A stretch of 64,000 nucleotides of DNA from Garcia nutans (taxonomy: Eukaryota > Streptophyta > Magnoliopsida > Malpighiales > Euphorbiaceae). A program made the translations under genes and the position numbers. Shown here one piece after another: positions 9,497 through 20,765 of this stretch. The DNA lies in the NCBI GenBank assembly GCA_947685225.1, contig CANTUV010000039.1, forward strand, positions 30,186,001 to 30,250,000, in the 5' to 3' direction. How positions within the stretch are numbered: the first letter of the stretch is position 1; each line of letters starts with the position of its first letter. The notes under the pieces were generated by a model that saw nothing but the letters and a program-made list of their open reading frames with translations, searched no databases and was not told where the DNA came from.

Positions 9497-11735
9497 CTAT
9501 CTAAGTGTGAGTTCTGGCTCGATCAGGTAGCTTTTCTTAGTCATGTGGTTTCAGCAGAGGGTATTAGAGTTGATCCGAGTAAGGTTGAGGCTATCTTGAA
9601 TTGGAGTCCACCAAAGACTGTGACAGAAGTTAGAAGTTTTCTAGGATTGGTAGGCTATTATCGTCGATTTGTGAAGGGTTTTTCTATGATAGCTACATCA
9701 CTTACTAGATTGCTTCGAAAAGGAGTTAGATTTGTCTGGACAGATCGGTGTCTGGTGAGTTATGAGTAGCTGAGGAAGATATTGACCTAGGCTCCTGTCC
9801 TTACCCTACTTATGGAAGGTAAACCATATGTGATATACAGTGATGCTTCACATAGTGGTTTAGGTTGTGTTCTGATGCAGGAGGGTAGAGTCATTGCATA
9901 TGTCTCTCGATAGTTGAAGCCACAAGAGTTGAATTACCTGACTCAAGATTTGGAGCTTGCAGTCATAGTTTTTGCCTTGAAGATTTGACGACATTACTTG
10001 TATGGGGAAAAGTGTTTCATTTATATGGATAACAAGAGTTTAAAATGCCTGGGTGTTTAGAGAGAGCTGAATCTTCGGCAAAGACAGTGGTTAGAGTTGA
10101 TTAAAGACTACAACTGTTTGATTAATTATCATCTTGGTAAGGCAAATATTGTTGCTGATGCCTTGAGTTGGAGGTCTTTGGCAGGTTTGACTACTTATTT
10201 GCTCTTGTTGCTTAATGAGTTGAGAGCGTTGCATGCTAGATTTGAGTCTTGTGATGATGGTGCTTTGATGGCTCAGTTGCAGTTGAGGCCAGTCTTGTTG
10301 GATCATATTAGGGAGGCTCAGTTGGCAGATGAGAGAATTCAGAAAATTGTGTTGGTTTGTTAGAAGGGGGAGAGTCAAGACTTTTTTGTGAGGGATGATG
10401 GCAGTCTATGGTACAAAGATATGTTGTGTATTCCTGATGATGCAGAATTGAAAATGATAATATTAGAGAAAGCACATAAGTCATTTTATGCTATGCACCC
10501 TAGGAGTACCAAGATGTATCAGGACTTGAAGCGACATTATTGGTGGTCAGATATGAAGAGGGACGTAGCAGAGTTTCTATCCAGATGTCTCACTTGCCAG
10601 AGAGTGAAGGCTAAGTACCAGGTTCCTTCAGGGTTACTCCAACCTTTATCAGTGCCCGAGTGAAAATGGGAGCGAGTGACAATGAATTTTGTGACTGGAC
10701 TGCCTTTAACCCAGAAGAAGCATGATGCAATATGGGTGATAGTTGATCGGATGATAAAGACAGCTCATTTTCTTCCAGTTCGGATGGATTATTCTCTTGA
10801 GAGGTTGGCCGAGCTGTATATCAGTGGGATAGAGAGGTTGCATGGAGTCCCAGTTTCGTTGGTGTCGGATTGAGATCCCTGGTTTACTTTGAGGTTTTGG
10901 AAGAGTTTGCATGATGCTTTGGGTTCTCGGTTGTATTTTAGTACTTATTTTCATCCCCAGACAAATAGACAGTCAGAGAGAGTGATACAAATTCTAGAGG
11001 ATATATTGAGGAGTTATATCATTGATTTTACCAAAAATTGGGACAGATTTTTGCCACTAATTGAGTTTGCTTATAACAACAGTCATCAGTCTAGTATTAG
11101 GATGACTCCTTATGAGGCTTTGTATGGCAGGAGATGCAGGACACCTTTGTATTGGGATAAGGTTACAGAAGGTAAACTGGTTGGTCCCGATTTGATTAAG
11201 AAAACAGAAGAGAAAGTGAAGGTGATTCAGGGTCATTTGAAAGCAGCTTCAGACTAACAAAAATTCTATTCAGATTTGAAGAGAAGAGACACAGAGTTCA
11301 GTATGGGAGATAAAGTATTTCTGAAGGTGTCTCCATGGAAGAAGATTCTGAGGTTCGATCGCAAAGAAAGTTGAGTCCTCATTTCATAGGATCATATGAG
11401 GTGTTGGAGAGAGTTGGTCCAGTGGCTTATATACTAGTTTTGCCGCCTGAGTTGGATCGAATTCATAATGTCTTCCATCTCTTGATGCTTCAGAGATACA
11501 TGTCTGACCCATCTCATATCCGATCAGTGGAGTCTATTGATGTGAGTCCAGAATTGACTTACGAGGAAGAACCAGTGATAATTTTGGCACGAGAGGTTAA
11601 AGAATTGAGGAATAAGATGGTGCCACTTGTGAAAGTCCTTTGGAGGAATCATGCCACTGAGGAGCGACATGGGAGAGTGAGCAGATGATACAGAGTTAGT
11701 TTCTCCAATTATTCCAGACTTGAGAGCAGGTAATT
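9497..11735 (+). pseudogene. Tekay-2 RT end, RNase H, integrase and chromodomain, broken
   Basis: It resumes at KCEFWLDQV-like sequence equivalent to Tekay-1 position 3364. It contains FLGLVGYYRRF, RNase H (IYSDASHSGLGCVL), the integrase zinc-binding segment (HPRS, CLTCQR), the DDE core (DRMIKTAHF, then QSERVIQ) and the C-terminal chromodomain start (EEPVIILA). Many stops (for example 9767, 9988, 10361, 10661, 10870, 11255) and a frameshift near 11360 and another near 11665 make it non-functional. Most stops are TGG-to-TGA or CAG-to-TAG type when compared with Tekay-1. Confidence 0.85.
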
Positions 11736-11751
11736 TCAAGGACGAAATTTA

Positions 11752-11768
11752 TTTTAGGGGGAGAAAAT
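11752..11768 (+). other. Polypurine tract of Tekay-2
   Basis: AGGGGGAGAAAA directly before the TGTAATATCCC start of the 3' LTR. Confidence 0.85.
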
Positions 11769-14574
11769 TGTAATATCCCAAATTTTTTTGAAAATTTCTA
11801 ATTTTTAGAAATTTGATAAAATTTATTATAATTAAACTGGATAAATTAAATTAATAGTTTTAAATGAAAAATGAAGGGATTTTAAATGAAAAAGTGGAAT
11901 ATATATGTGATATATATGTAAAATATATATAAAATATAAAAGTCAACACTTTTTAAAAGAAAAAGTCAAAGTCCAATGGTATTTTTGTAAATAAATTTTA
12001 AAATTAAAAATTAATAAAATAATTTAAAAATAAATTATTTTTGAATCGATGATGGATTTTTAGTCTTTTAATTTCTTTAATAAATAATTAAATAATTAAT
12101 TATTAAATTATTATAATATATATATATATATGGTTATAATTAAAAAATGAAAGGAAAGATAAAATTTATTTTTAAACTTCTTCTTCTTCTTTTCTCATGA
12201 CCGACCACCATGGATGTTCAAGATCAAGGATTTTGATCTTCCAAGCTTCCAATAATTGAAGGATTTCAAAAGTTCAAAAAGAATTTTTAGAGATTTCCAC
12301 TTGAAAAAGTAAGTTCTTTAGCTTCTTTTTTTTTTGGATTTTCAAAGAAATTTTGAATATGTGAGTTTTGAATTTTTGAAGTAGTATGTTATAATTGTTG
12401 GAATTGGTGTGTATGGAGTTATTTTGGGTAGTTATTAATAATTTTAAGGTTGGATTGAAGAAATGGTTGAATTTGGATAAAGAATGGTGAAGAGAGAGAA
12501 TTTAAGGTTATGGACTTTTAGGGTTTGAGAAATCATAGTTTTTAATTATGCAAATTGGTTCTAAATGAGTTGTTTTGGAATTTAAACAAGTATTTTTTAA
12601 GTCAAATATTGAATTTGGTTGTGTTTGGTTGGAGTTTGAGAATGGAAGTGTGATTTAGGGTTTTGGAAAATAATTTTTCCAAAGTTATTGAATTGTATAA
12701 TTTTATTGATTTAATCTTGTTGTTTGTGATATAAGTGATGAATATAAGCTTAAAATGATTAATGGATTGTGTTGGAATGGAAAACCTTCAATGGGGGAAG
12801 GTTATGCCATTTTAGGGTTTTGTATATAAGAGTGTATTTTTATAATGTAAATGGTTTAAATATATTAAAATATATTTCTAATAATATAAATAAACTTAAT
12901 ATATTAAAATGAATGGCCTAGTATGAGAATACAAATTTAAAGTGAGGTTAGCCTTAAATTTTAAATTTTTGCTTGGATGAGGTTCAATTATGGTTTAATA
13001 TTGAAAATGTCATTAAATGTGATACTAAATAATTATTTGCTATCATATTTGATTTAGGCATTGAGGGAGGTTGATTTGCTTTATCCAAGTGGTGAAGGGC
13101 AAGTTGGAATGATAGGATTAGAGGTGGTTTTAAGCTTATTTTGGTTGCTATTTGAGGTAAGTACAAACTTTGAATACATTGATTATGTTTGCATGACATT
13201 TAACATATTTTGGTTGAAAAATGTGTTAAGCTACTTGATACATTGGTTATGTATGAATAATGTGCTATGACATTTTTAATGTCATATATGTGTTAAGTGC
13301 ATTGTTAAAAAGCCATTGGTATTTGCTAGATTACATTAAATGTGATTAATATGTGAATTATGTGAAAATACCCAAAGTAATTGGGTAATGTGTTATAAAT
13401 GCAAAAATGTGGTATAATGTAATGAGATATGTAGAAACATAATGAAATGAATTGATATTGATATAAATGAGAAATATAAATAAATTGTGTGCCTAGTATG
13501 TTATTCAATTTTCAGAGTTCTGCATTTGGTGGCATGTCTATGATTTGCCAACGGGCTAGACGTTGGGCGTCACTGTAAAAATATTAATGAGGTGAAATAA
13601 CCGAGTCGTAAGCCTCAAAAATAAGTCCTTGAAGTTGGGCTGGATGAAATGACCGGGTTGTAAGCTCAGACCTAATTGGACTATTACATTGATATTTTGC
13701 CTATGGGGCTAGATATATGGTGTCATTATAAACCAAAACAGTAACTCTAAAATTTGAATAGCATATTAGTTATCTTTGGGCCCATGCTTGTGTTTGTTTT
13801 TATGTGAATTGTGGATTGTGAAATATTTGAAAAGTATGAGAAAATGGAATGATGTGATATCCATATGCATTGTGCATTAGCATTGTATTTGAGTTTTATT
13901 GTTATCAAGTTTGTATTACTAGGCTTTTGGCTTAGCGCGATTATTTACATCGTGCAGGTGACAGGGTAGAGTTAGTTGAGCTGGAGAGTTCTTCTAGACC
14001 AAGTTGGGTCAAGACTTATGGTTGTGCTTGTAGAGTTGATATCAGGATCAGAAACACTATCAACAACATATATATATATATATTATGTTATTATATATTT
14101 TGGGTATTATGCATATTATAATATATTTTTAGATTTTATGTATTATAAACTATAAAGAATGTTTGGGTTAAGTTATTTGAAATGAGAGTTTAAATGTGCT
14201 CTAAATTATATATATATATATTAAGAAAATTATGGAAAAATTTAGAAGTTAAGGTGAAGATGTGATTTATTGTTTATTGGAAGTGTTCTTTTTGCAGGTT
14301 GTGTAATTGATAAATTTTGAGATGTCCAAATTACAGACAAAACTGTGGCAAATTTTTTTTCAGAGATTTTTATATAAAATATTTATTTTGGTTCCTATAA
14401 CAAGTAAAGATTATTTATATACTATTTAATTTTATATATTTAGTATTTGAAATTTTAAATAAAAAATATAAAATTTTTTATTAAACCGGTCTGTGATATT
14501 TTTGTACCGTATATGTGTATTTTATATATACTAAAAATATATATTGTATGTATATGGGGTATGAGGGTGTTACA
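11769..14574 (+). repeat. Tekay-2 3' LTR (2806 bp)
   Basis: It starts TGTAATATCCC and ends GGGTGTTACA. It keeps the family layout: donor-like AAAGTAAGTTC (12308), an exon-like block (13058-13156) between TTTAG and GAGGTAAGTA, an acceptor-like TTTTCAG ending 13515, long inverted repeat arms at 13494-13519 and 13743-13768, and the double hairpin at 13917-13957. It lacks the ACACGGCC array. It is followed by TATAT, a possible target duplication whose left copy is outside the window. Confidence 0.92.
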
Positions 14575-14710
14575 TATATAATTAAAAAAAAAATACAAGA
14601 ACGGATAAGAAACATGTAAATACATATATCAACAACCAAAGTTTCCATTATAAATATCAAAATGAGATAAAAACTCAATAAACAAAACGCCAAATCAAAT
14701 AAAACCATAA

Positions 14711-14842
14711 AAGCAATGCTATTCAAACCTTAAAAAAATCCAATCAAAATGAAAAATTTATTAAGGTTGTGAAGATCAACCTGTGTGAACTAACTCTGAA
14801 GCCATTAATCAGACACATGAACATCAATATAACTTAACATCT
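14711..14842. repeat. Duplicated spacer segment, copy 1
   Basis: AAAGCAATGC, then AAATCCAATCAAAATG, then AAGATCAACCT and CACATGAACATCAATATAA recur in the same order at 15503-15650. The copies are diverged, about 790 bp apart and in direct orientation. Confidence 0.65.
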
Positions 14843-15502
14843 CTACCTCAGTATAACTTAACATTTGTACCTCAATAGAACTTAACAACTCTAGCTTGAC
14901 GAATTACCAATAGTAATACAAAGAATACTAACAATTCTCAAAAATTAATCTTTCAAACCAGACCAAGCGGATAAAAATTATCTCAAAGATTCTTTCAAAC
15001 CAAAATTCAGAATAATCAAGAAATTAAAATTTGGATCCTTATTTATGTATAAATAACAACAACCCGCAATCAAAATTATCCTTGCCAATGGCTTAGCCTG
15101 CATAAATCACCAAAAAACTCAATTATCTAAAACCATTAAGAAGTTCCTTCAAATAAAACACTATAATGCAAATAAACAAACCAAACATTATTACTGGTGC
15201 TTTATTAATAATACCAAAATTGAATCAAAACCCATAAACAAAAAAATGAATACAAAAGAACCCATCAAAATAAATATTCCATTCAACAGAAAAATAGTAT
15301 AATTAAAAATACAGAAAAATACAAGTTAAAAGTAAAATTCTGATTAGGTGAAAAAGAAGTCACCTTAGAAATGAGTTCTAATTAGGTTTCATGGGCATAT
15401 TTTGTCTATACTTTTTCTTTATAGCTTCTTCCTACACAAAACATATTAAAAATTAAAAAACAAAATGTTGCAATAGTAAGAATCCATGTAAGAAAAGTTT
15501 CA

Positions 15503-15650
15503 AAAGCAATGCAATTTAAAAAACCTTAAAAAATCCAATCAAAATGGAAAAAAGAAAAATTCACTTTTGATTTAATGTTGCTAAGATCAACCTATGTGAA
15601 TTGAATCTGAAGTCACTGATCGGACACATAAACATCAATATAATTAAGAG
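15503..15650. repeat. Duplicated spacer segment, copy 2
   Basis: Second copy of the 14711-14842 segment, with small insertions. Its nature (old transposon remnant or local duplication) cannot be decided from sequence alone. Confidence 0.65.
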
Positions 15651-15732
15651 CAAAAATTGACATTACATAGTCTCATTACAGTATGGATATAGTAATATGC
15701 AAGAGTTTACAAATATATAACAAACCGATTAC

Positions 15733-15813
15733 TGCATTGGAACCCATAGTTTATTCATCTCTGTAAAATTTTGTAGCACAAAATCTACCGCATCCATGCT
15801 TGTGTCATCATCT
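15733..15813 (-). pseudogene. Single VPS35-like exon
   Basis: On the minus strand an 81-nt block lies between an acceptor (TTTCTGCAG) and a donor-like GTAATC. It reads DDDTSMDAVDFVLQNF then TEMNKLWVPMQ. This resembles a stretch I recall from plant VPS35, the cargo-recognition subunit of the retromer that recycles vacuolar sorting receptors. The length is compatible with an internal exon of phase 1 to 0-2 type. If the donor is not used, a TAA follows immediately. No other VPS35 exon was found within about 1 kb on either side, so it is called a gene fragment. The match rests on memory of the family, not a search. Confidence 0.5.
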
Positions 15814-16235
15814 CTGCAGAAATATACAGTCAAATTAAAATGCATTAGGCTTGGTCACAAACCTAATAGGACAAATGCAAAAGGCTTGTATTGCGTTTTC
15901 ATAGCCACCAAACAAAACTCACAAAATAATAAAATTTTTCCATTTCTATTAACAGAATTAAACAAATTAAGAACTGGAAATCGATAATTTGGAGCTCCTA
16001 CCACCAATTCCAAGATTAATTTCACAGGTTCCCCACAATAATCACCCATCAATCTTAGCATTAATAAAATCAGGGATAGAAGAGAAATATTTAGAACAAA
16101 AATAAACCCTTAAAAGAAACAATCCAAACCTGGTTTCAGTCAAAGGCGGCGGCAAATATCCAAATATGGACCGTTGGCTTTTGGGGGGAGCAAAGCTATG
16201 GAGAGAAAAATATATTGATATTCCTTGAGCAAAGC

Positions 16236-16281
<46 letters not shown>

Positions 16282-16480
16282 CATACGTTATTTCTTCATG
16301 GGAGAGCAAAAGACAGAGGGAGAAATTGAGATTGAGAAAAAAGTAAAAATAAATAAATAAATAAATAAAGTAACTAGAAAAATTGAAAAAGCCTTTATTT
16401 TGAAAATTTGCTGATATGACAATAGGAGAAGGATTTCAAAATCCTCAGCTTTTATATATTATATATAGATATAGATATAA
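15814..16480 (-). other. Region upstream of the VPS35-like exon
   Basis: On the minus strand this starts with a pyrimidine-rich stretch and a (CT)n tract, then a small open frame (16061-15855, 68 codons) with no recognised domain, and then the acceptor of the VPS35-like exon. The layout resembles a plant 5' UTR with an intron, but no coding start joined to the exon can be shown. Confidence 0.3.
16237..16279. repeat. (AG)n microsatellite
   Basis: About 20 AG repeats. Confidence 0.95.
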
Positions 16481-17103
16481 ATGTAGATGTCGTATGAATA
16501 TAATAATAAAAATAAAGTTAAAAAAATATTAAATATATTTTATTAATATTTTGTTAATATTTTATGTATGTTTGATAGATGTTATATAGATACTGCAGAT
16601 ATTTGATAGTTATAGTGTGTGTATTATGTAATTGTGAGAATATGACATTAAAAAATTATTTTTAAATAAAAATATATAAATAAAAAGAAAAAAGTTTTGG
16701 CTTATGCTATGTAAATTCTTCTAAGTTTAATGCGTTTGTTTTAGTCTTTTATTTCAAGGAGTCAAAAATTATTTAAGTTTCCTTCATGCTTTAGTTTGTT
16801 AATTTCACGCATTTCTTCTTTTTTTTTTTAATGTTATAATATTATATACTAAGAGAGCCATAGGAAATATTGTTTCCTACAGCAATGCATATCCTAAAAA
16901 ACTATACCTTTTTTATATTTTCAATTTTATCTCTATTATTTGCATTTGCACTACTTCTCTACTAAGCTTCTTCCCATTTAAACACTTTTTTTTTTCTTTT
17001 TTCCTTTCTATTTTACCCTTCCATTATCTCTCAGTTTTTATTTATTTATTTATTTATTTATCCGGCTTCAATATTGTTATTTGAGTAGTGAAATTGTCGA
17101 TCT

Positions 17104-17182
<79 letters not shown>

Positions 17183-19020
17183 GCAACAATACATATTTTA
17201 CACTTAATATTTAAGGCTAAATATATATCTAGCATCGTGAGCTTGTAGTGTTTAGGCATTTTATCTTTTAATTTTTTAATTTAACCATATAATTTTATGA
17301 TATATATTTTTTTTAACTTATAAACACAAATTCATTTAATCATACTGAATCATGACAAGTCATTAAAATATTTATTTGGTACAAAATATATAAATATAAA
17401 GTGCAAAGAGATAAGTATTCATTAATATAGGTATTTATTAATACAAAATAGTTAAGTACATGGAAAAAAATGGCCAAAATAAAAATTTAGATGGCAAAGT
17501 GCTTAAACCTATAAATTGTTATATATGTATTTTGCCATATTTTAACTTCCTTGGAAGAAAACGAAATAAAGAGAATTTCAACAATATTTTTCAAATAATA
17601 TATAACGAGGAATAAGTGATGAGAATATTAATTAATTAGTAATATAAAATCAAACAGTTCATATGTTGTATGAAGGTTTGTAACTCCAGCTTTATTTTTT
17701 TACATTTATTTTAACTTTTAATTAAATTTTTAAGTTATAATTCTTAAAATAGTAAATTTTTAATTTATTATTATTTAATTTGAAATGGATAATATAAATT
17801 TGATTATTTTAAAATAATTTAAAATGAACATATCATTAATTATATTTAGATTTATAATTTTATATTATATAATTATATTTTTAATAGATTTTTTATCTAT
17901 TTTCTAAGTGAAAGACTTAAAACTAGAAAATAGATAGTGCATTTAAGCATCAAATAATACATTTTTTACCCTACTTTAAATTATTTTTATTATACCAACT
18001 CAATTTATATTTTAATATATTTATCATTTTACTTTAGCTATATCAATTTTAGATAAATTTATATTTTTTTATTTATCTTGGAAAATTTTAACAAGTAATG
18101 TTTTTTTATTTTTCTGTATTTAAATTACTAATTTAATTTTTTTTTAATTTTTCTTTGTAATTAATTGAATAAAATTAAAAATTAATATTTTGACAATTTC
18201 TTTTAATCATCAAATTTTTTAATGAATTTAGAAAATTTTTAAAGCATTAGACATAATTTATCATAAATATTTTTATAGTATGTGAATATGAAAATTTTGA
18301 ATATTATGTATATTTATATATAATATTATTTTTTATATAAAATAATATAAAATATTATTAATTGCATCATAGTGCGAAACTTATTTGCTTGTTTTAACTA
18401 AATTATTTCTTTTTTTTTTCAATTTTAAATATTAAAAAAATAAAATTATAGAATAATATATTCTATTAAATATGTGTTCAACTATAAAATTGAGTATTTC
18501 GTGTGAAAATTGAATATTAAACAAGTGGCAGAAAATTTATAAAAAGTTATATAACTTTTGGTTTTATTTTTGATTAATAGTTTCAATTTATATTAAAAAA
18601 ATATTATGATAAGAAATATTAATCTTTTGAAAAATAAAATATTAAGTTATAAACATGAAAGATGTAAATGAGTGTGGTTATAGGCAAATGAATAACAAAT
18701 CGAATATTAATATTTTATATATTTTTTTTGAACTGAAATATTTTATATAATTTTAAATATTATATAATAGTATTTTATTAATCCAATATTTAACTTAAAC
18801 GTATTCAAATTTTAATTTCATGTTTATTAAATAAAGTAATTATTTTTTTTAATAATAATCGAGTTTAATGAAGTCAATTTCTAATATTAATTTGAATTCA
18901 ACTTTTAAATTTAAATTCGGCTCAAATTTTAAAAATCAAACTAACCTGAAATACAATAAAGAGTCAAATTTTAATTAAGTTGCTGAACTTAAATTCACCA
19001 ATGTTAGACTAAGAGTTCTG
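16481..19020. other. AT-rich intergenic DNA
   Basis: About 2.5 kb of very AT-rich sequence with homopolymer runs and no reading frame of recognisable family on either strand. The only clear features are the CT and AT simple repeats near 17.1 kb. Confidence 0.7.
17104..17182. repeat. (CT)n followed by (AT)n microsatellite
   Basis: About 28 CT units run straight into about 11 AT units. Confidence 0.95.
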
Positions 19021-19387
19021 TGTTAGAAAAATTTATGTTTTTAGAACGTGTAAAATAAGGTTTCAATCTATTAACAGAAAAATTAAAAAGAAAAATAAGT
19101 AATCACACAATACACAAAGATTTATATAGTTCGACAATTTATCTACATATATAGGAGATTTTTCATTTTATTTTTTAGAGAGAGAAGACAATTGAGATTT
19201 TTTTTTCTTTTTTCACAACATATTGTGTTTAGCACATATGTTACTCAATATATAGTGTTTACTTTACCCTAGATATATAATAAAATTCGTCTTTTTCCTA
19301 TTCAAACTTTATTATAAAAGTGATAATTATCCTCTTTTTGGAACTCTTAGCATAAAACTGATTTTGATTATGAGCCATTATTTAACA
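19021..19387 (-). repeat. 3' LTR of the Tork/Tnt1 relic (about 367 bp)
   Basis: It has TGTTAG and TTTAACA ends (inverted TGTTA/TAACA). On the element's strand it is preceded by a purine-rich CCAAGGTGGATAT tract (plus 19388-19401), as in Tnt1-type elements. The left boundary could be two bases further out (TGTGTTAG). The partner LTR is not in the window. Confidence 0.65.
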
Positions 19388-20765
19388 ATATCCACCTTGG
19401 CGAATAATCATTTGCTTTAGATGACTCGCTCAATCTTGAAAATTTGTACCTCCACTTGAAATTCCAACATCTTCACAAATTCTCAGTTTGTGACTTTGAG
19501 CATGTCCAAACAATATTTGGATTTCTCTAAAGGTAGCATCTTTGTTAATATATTTGCTGTATTTTTCTTTGTGTGTACCTTCATCAATAGAATATCACCT
19601 AAAGAAATTAACTCTTTGATTTTGTGATATCTCATATCAATATACTTTGTCTAGCATGGTACACTTGATTCTTGAAAAACTCTATGGTACTTTGACTATC
19701 GTAGTATATACCAAGAGCTTGTTGCTTGAAGCCTAATTTCGAGACAAGCCACTTCAACCACAATGCTTACTTAGCTATTTTTGTTATTGCCATGTATTCT
19801 ATCTCTATGGTAGATAAAGCAATCACACTTTGTAAGGTTTCCCTATAACTGATTCGACCATTTGCAAGTGTGAAAATGTAGCATGTAGTAGACTTCTTAT
19901 CATTCATATCTCCAGCATAGTCTAAAATAACATATCCAATAACGAAGACCAAATTATTTACTGCACCATAACAAATCCCATAATCAAAGGTACCTCTCAA
20001 GTATCGGAGAATCCACTTTACAACCTGCCAGTGTTTCTTGCCTGGATTAGCCATAAACTTGCTAACCATACTAACTGCATGTGCTAAATTTGGTTTTGTA
20101 CACACCATTACATACATCAAACTTTCTACTACACTAGCATATGGAACCTTTGTCATGTATTACAATTCTTCTTCTGTTCTAAGACACTGATGACTAGACA
20201 ATTTGAGGTGATTAGCCAAATAAGTAATAACTGATTTTGCCTTATCCATACTAAATCTCTCTAATACTCTTTCAATGTAATTCTTTTGTGAGAGCCATGG
20301 CTTCCTATTTTTCCTATCCCTATTAATCTTCATGCTAAGAATTTTCTTTATAGCACCTAAGTCCTTCATTTCAAACTCTTGACTTAACAAGGATTTAAGG
20401 TTACACACATCTTTCATGTCTCTTGCAGAAATTAATATATCATCATATAAATCAACAAGTAGATGAAGGATCTATTCTTTAAAAACTTGAGATATAGACA
20501 ACAATCATACTCATAACGGGAAAAGCCAATACTTATCATGTAAGAATCGAACTACCTGTACCATTTCCTAGGGGATTGCTTCAACCTATAGAGAGATTTC
20601 TTCAGCTTGCATACTAGATGCTCATTACCTTGCTTTTCAAACCCTTTTGGTTGTTCCATATAAAAATGCTCTTCCAATTCACCATATAAATATGCTTCTC
20701 CATATAAATCTATTGTCTTGAAATATAATTGCTCTAACTCTAAGTTTAACTGAGCTGTTAATGCC
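19388..20765 (-). pseudogene. Copia RNase H and C-terminal RT (Tork/Tnt1 relic, 3' half)
   Basis: On the minus strand: RT C-terminal part (EQPKGFEKQG, VCKLKKSLY, LKQSPRKWY near 20560-20680; then KDLGAIKKILSMKI near 20350), the segment SLMYVMVCTKPNLAHAVS (20100) and RNase H (YAGDMNDKKSTTCYI near 19900; ALSTIEIEYMA near 19800). The catalytic YVDD block near 20440 is decayed (MMIY). Several stops and frame breaks. It would be the polymerase of a Tnt1-like element in an intact copy. Confidence 0.8.
20761..20765. other. Target site duplication of the Tat-like element (left)
   Basis: ATGCC, repeated at 54468-54472 just after the far LTR end. Confidence 0.85.

Larger units (their letters stand above)
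8160..14574 (+). mobile_element. Tekay-2: older Ty3/gypsy chromovirus, split by Tekay-1
   Basis: The right-hand remainder of a second Tekay element. It resumes in the protease motif (ILGMDWLSRHG) right after Tekay-1 and continues to the connector before RT. It is then broken by a Tat-type LTR fragment (8484-9496), resumes at the end of RT, and runs through RNase H, integrase and chromodomain to a polypurine tract and a 2.8-kb 3' LTR. Its 5' part is beyond the left edge of the window. It is heavily mutated. Confidence 0.92.
14575..15728. other. AT-rich non-coding spacer with a duplicated segment
   Basis: No protein of recognisable family on either strand. It holds two diverged copies of a segment of about 140 bp (see separate entries) and could be intron or flank of the VPS35-like fragment to its right. 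Confidence 0.5.

Noticed and set aside
15855..16061. 68-codon minus-strand frame as the first exon of a VPS35 gene
   Set aside because: Its sequence does not look like the start of VPS35 and its link to the exon is not shown.
16042..16284. 80-codon minus-strand frame starting with a Ser-Leu repeat
   Set aside because: Produced by the (AG)n microsatellite.
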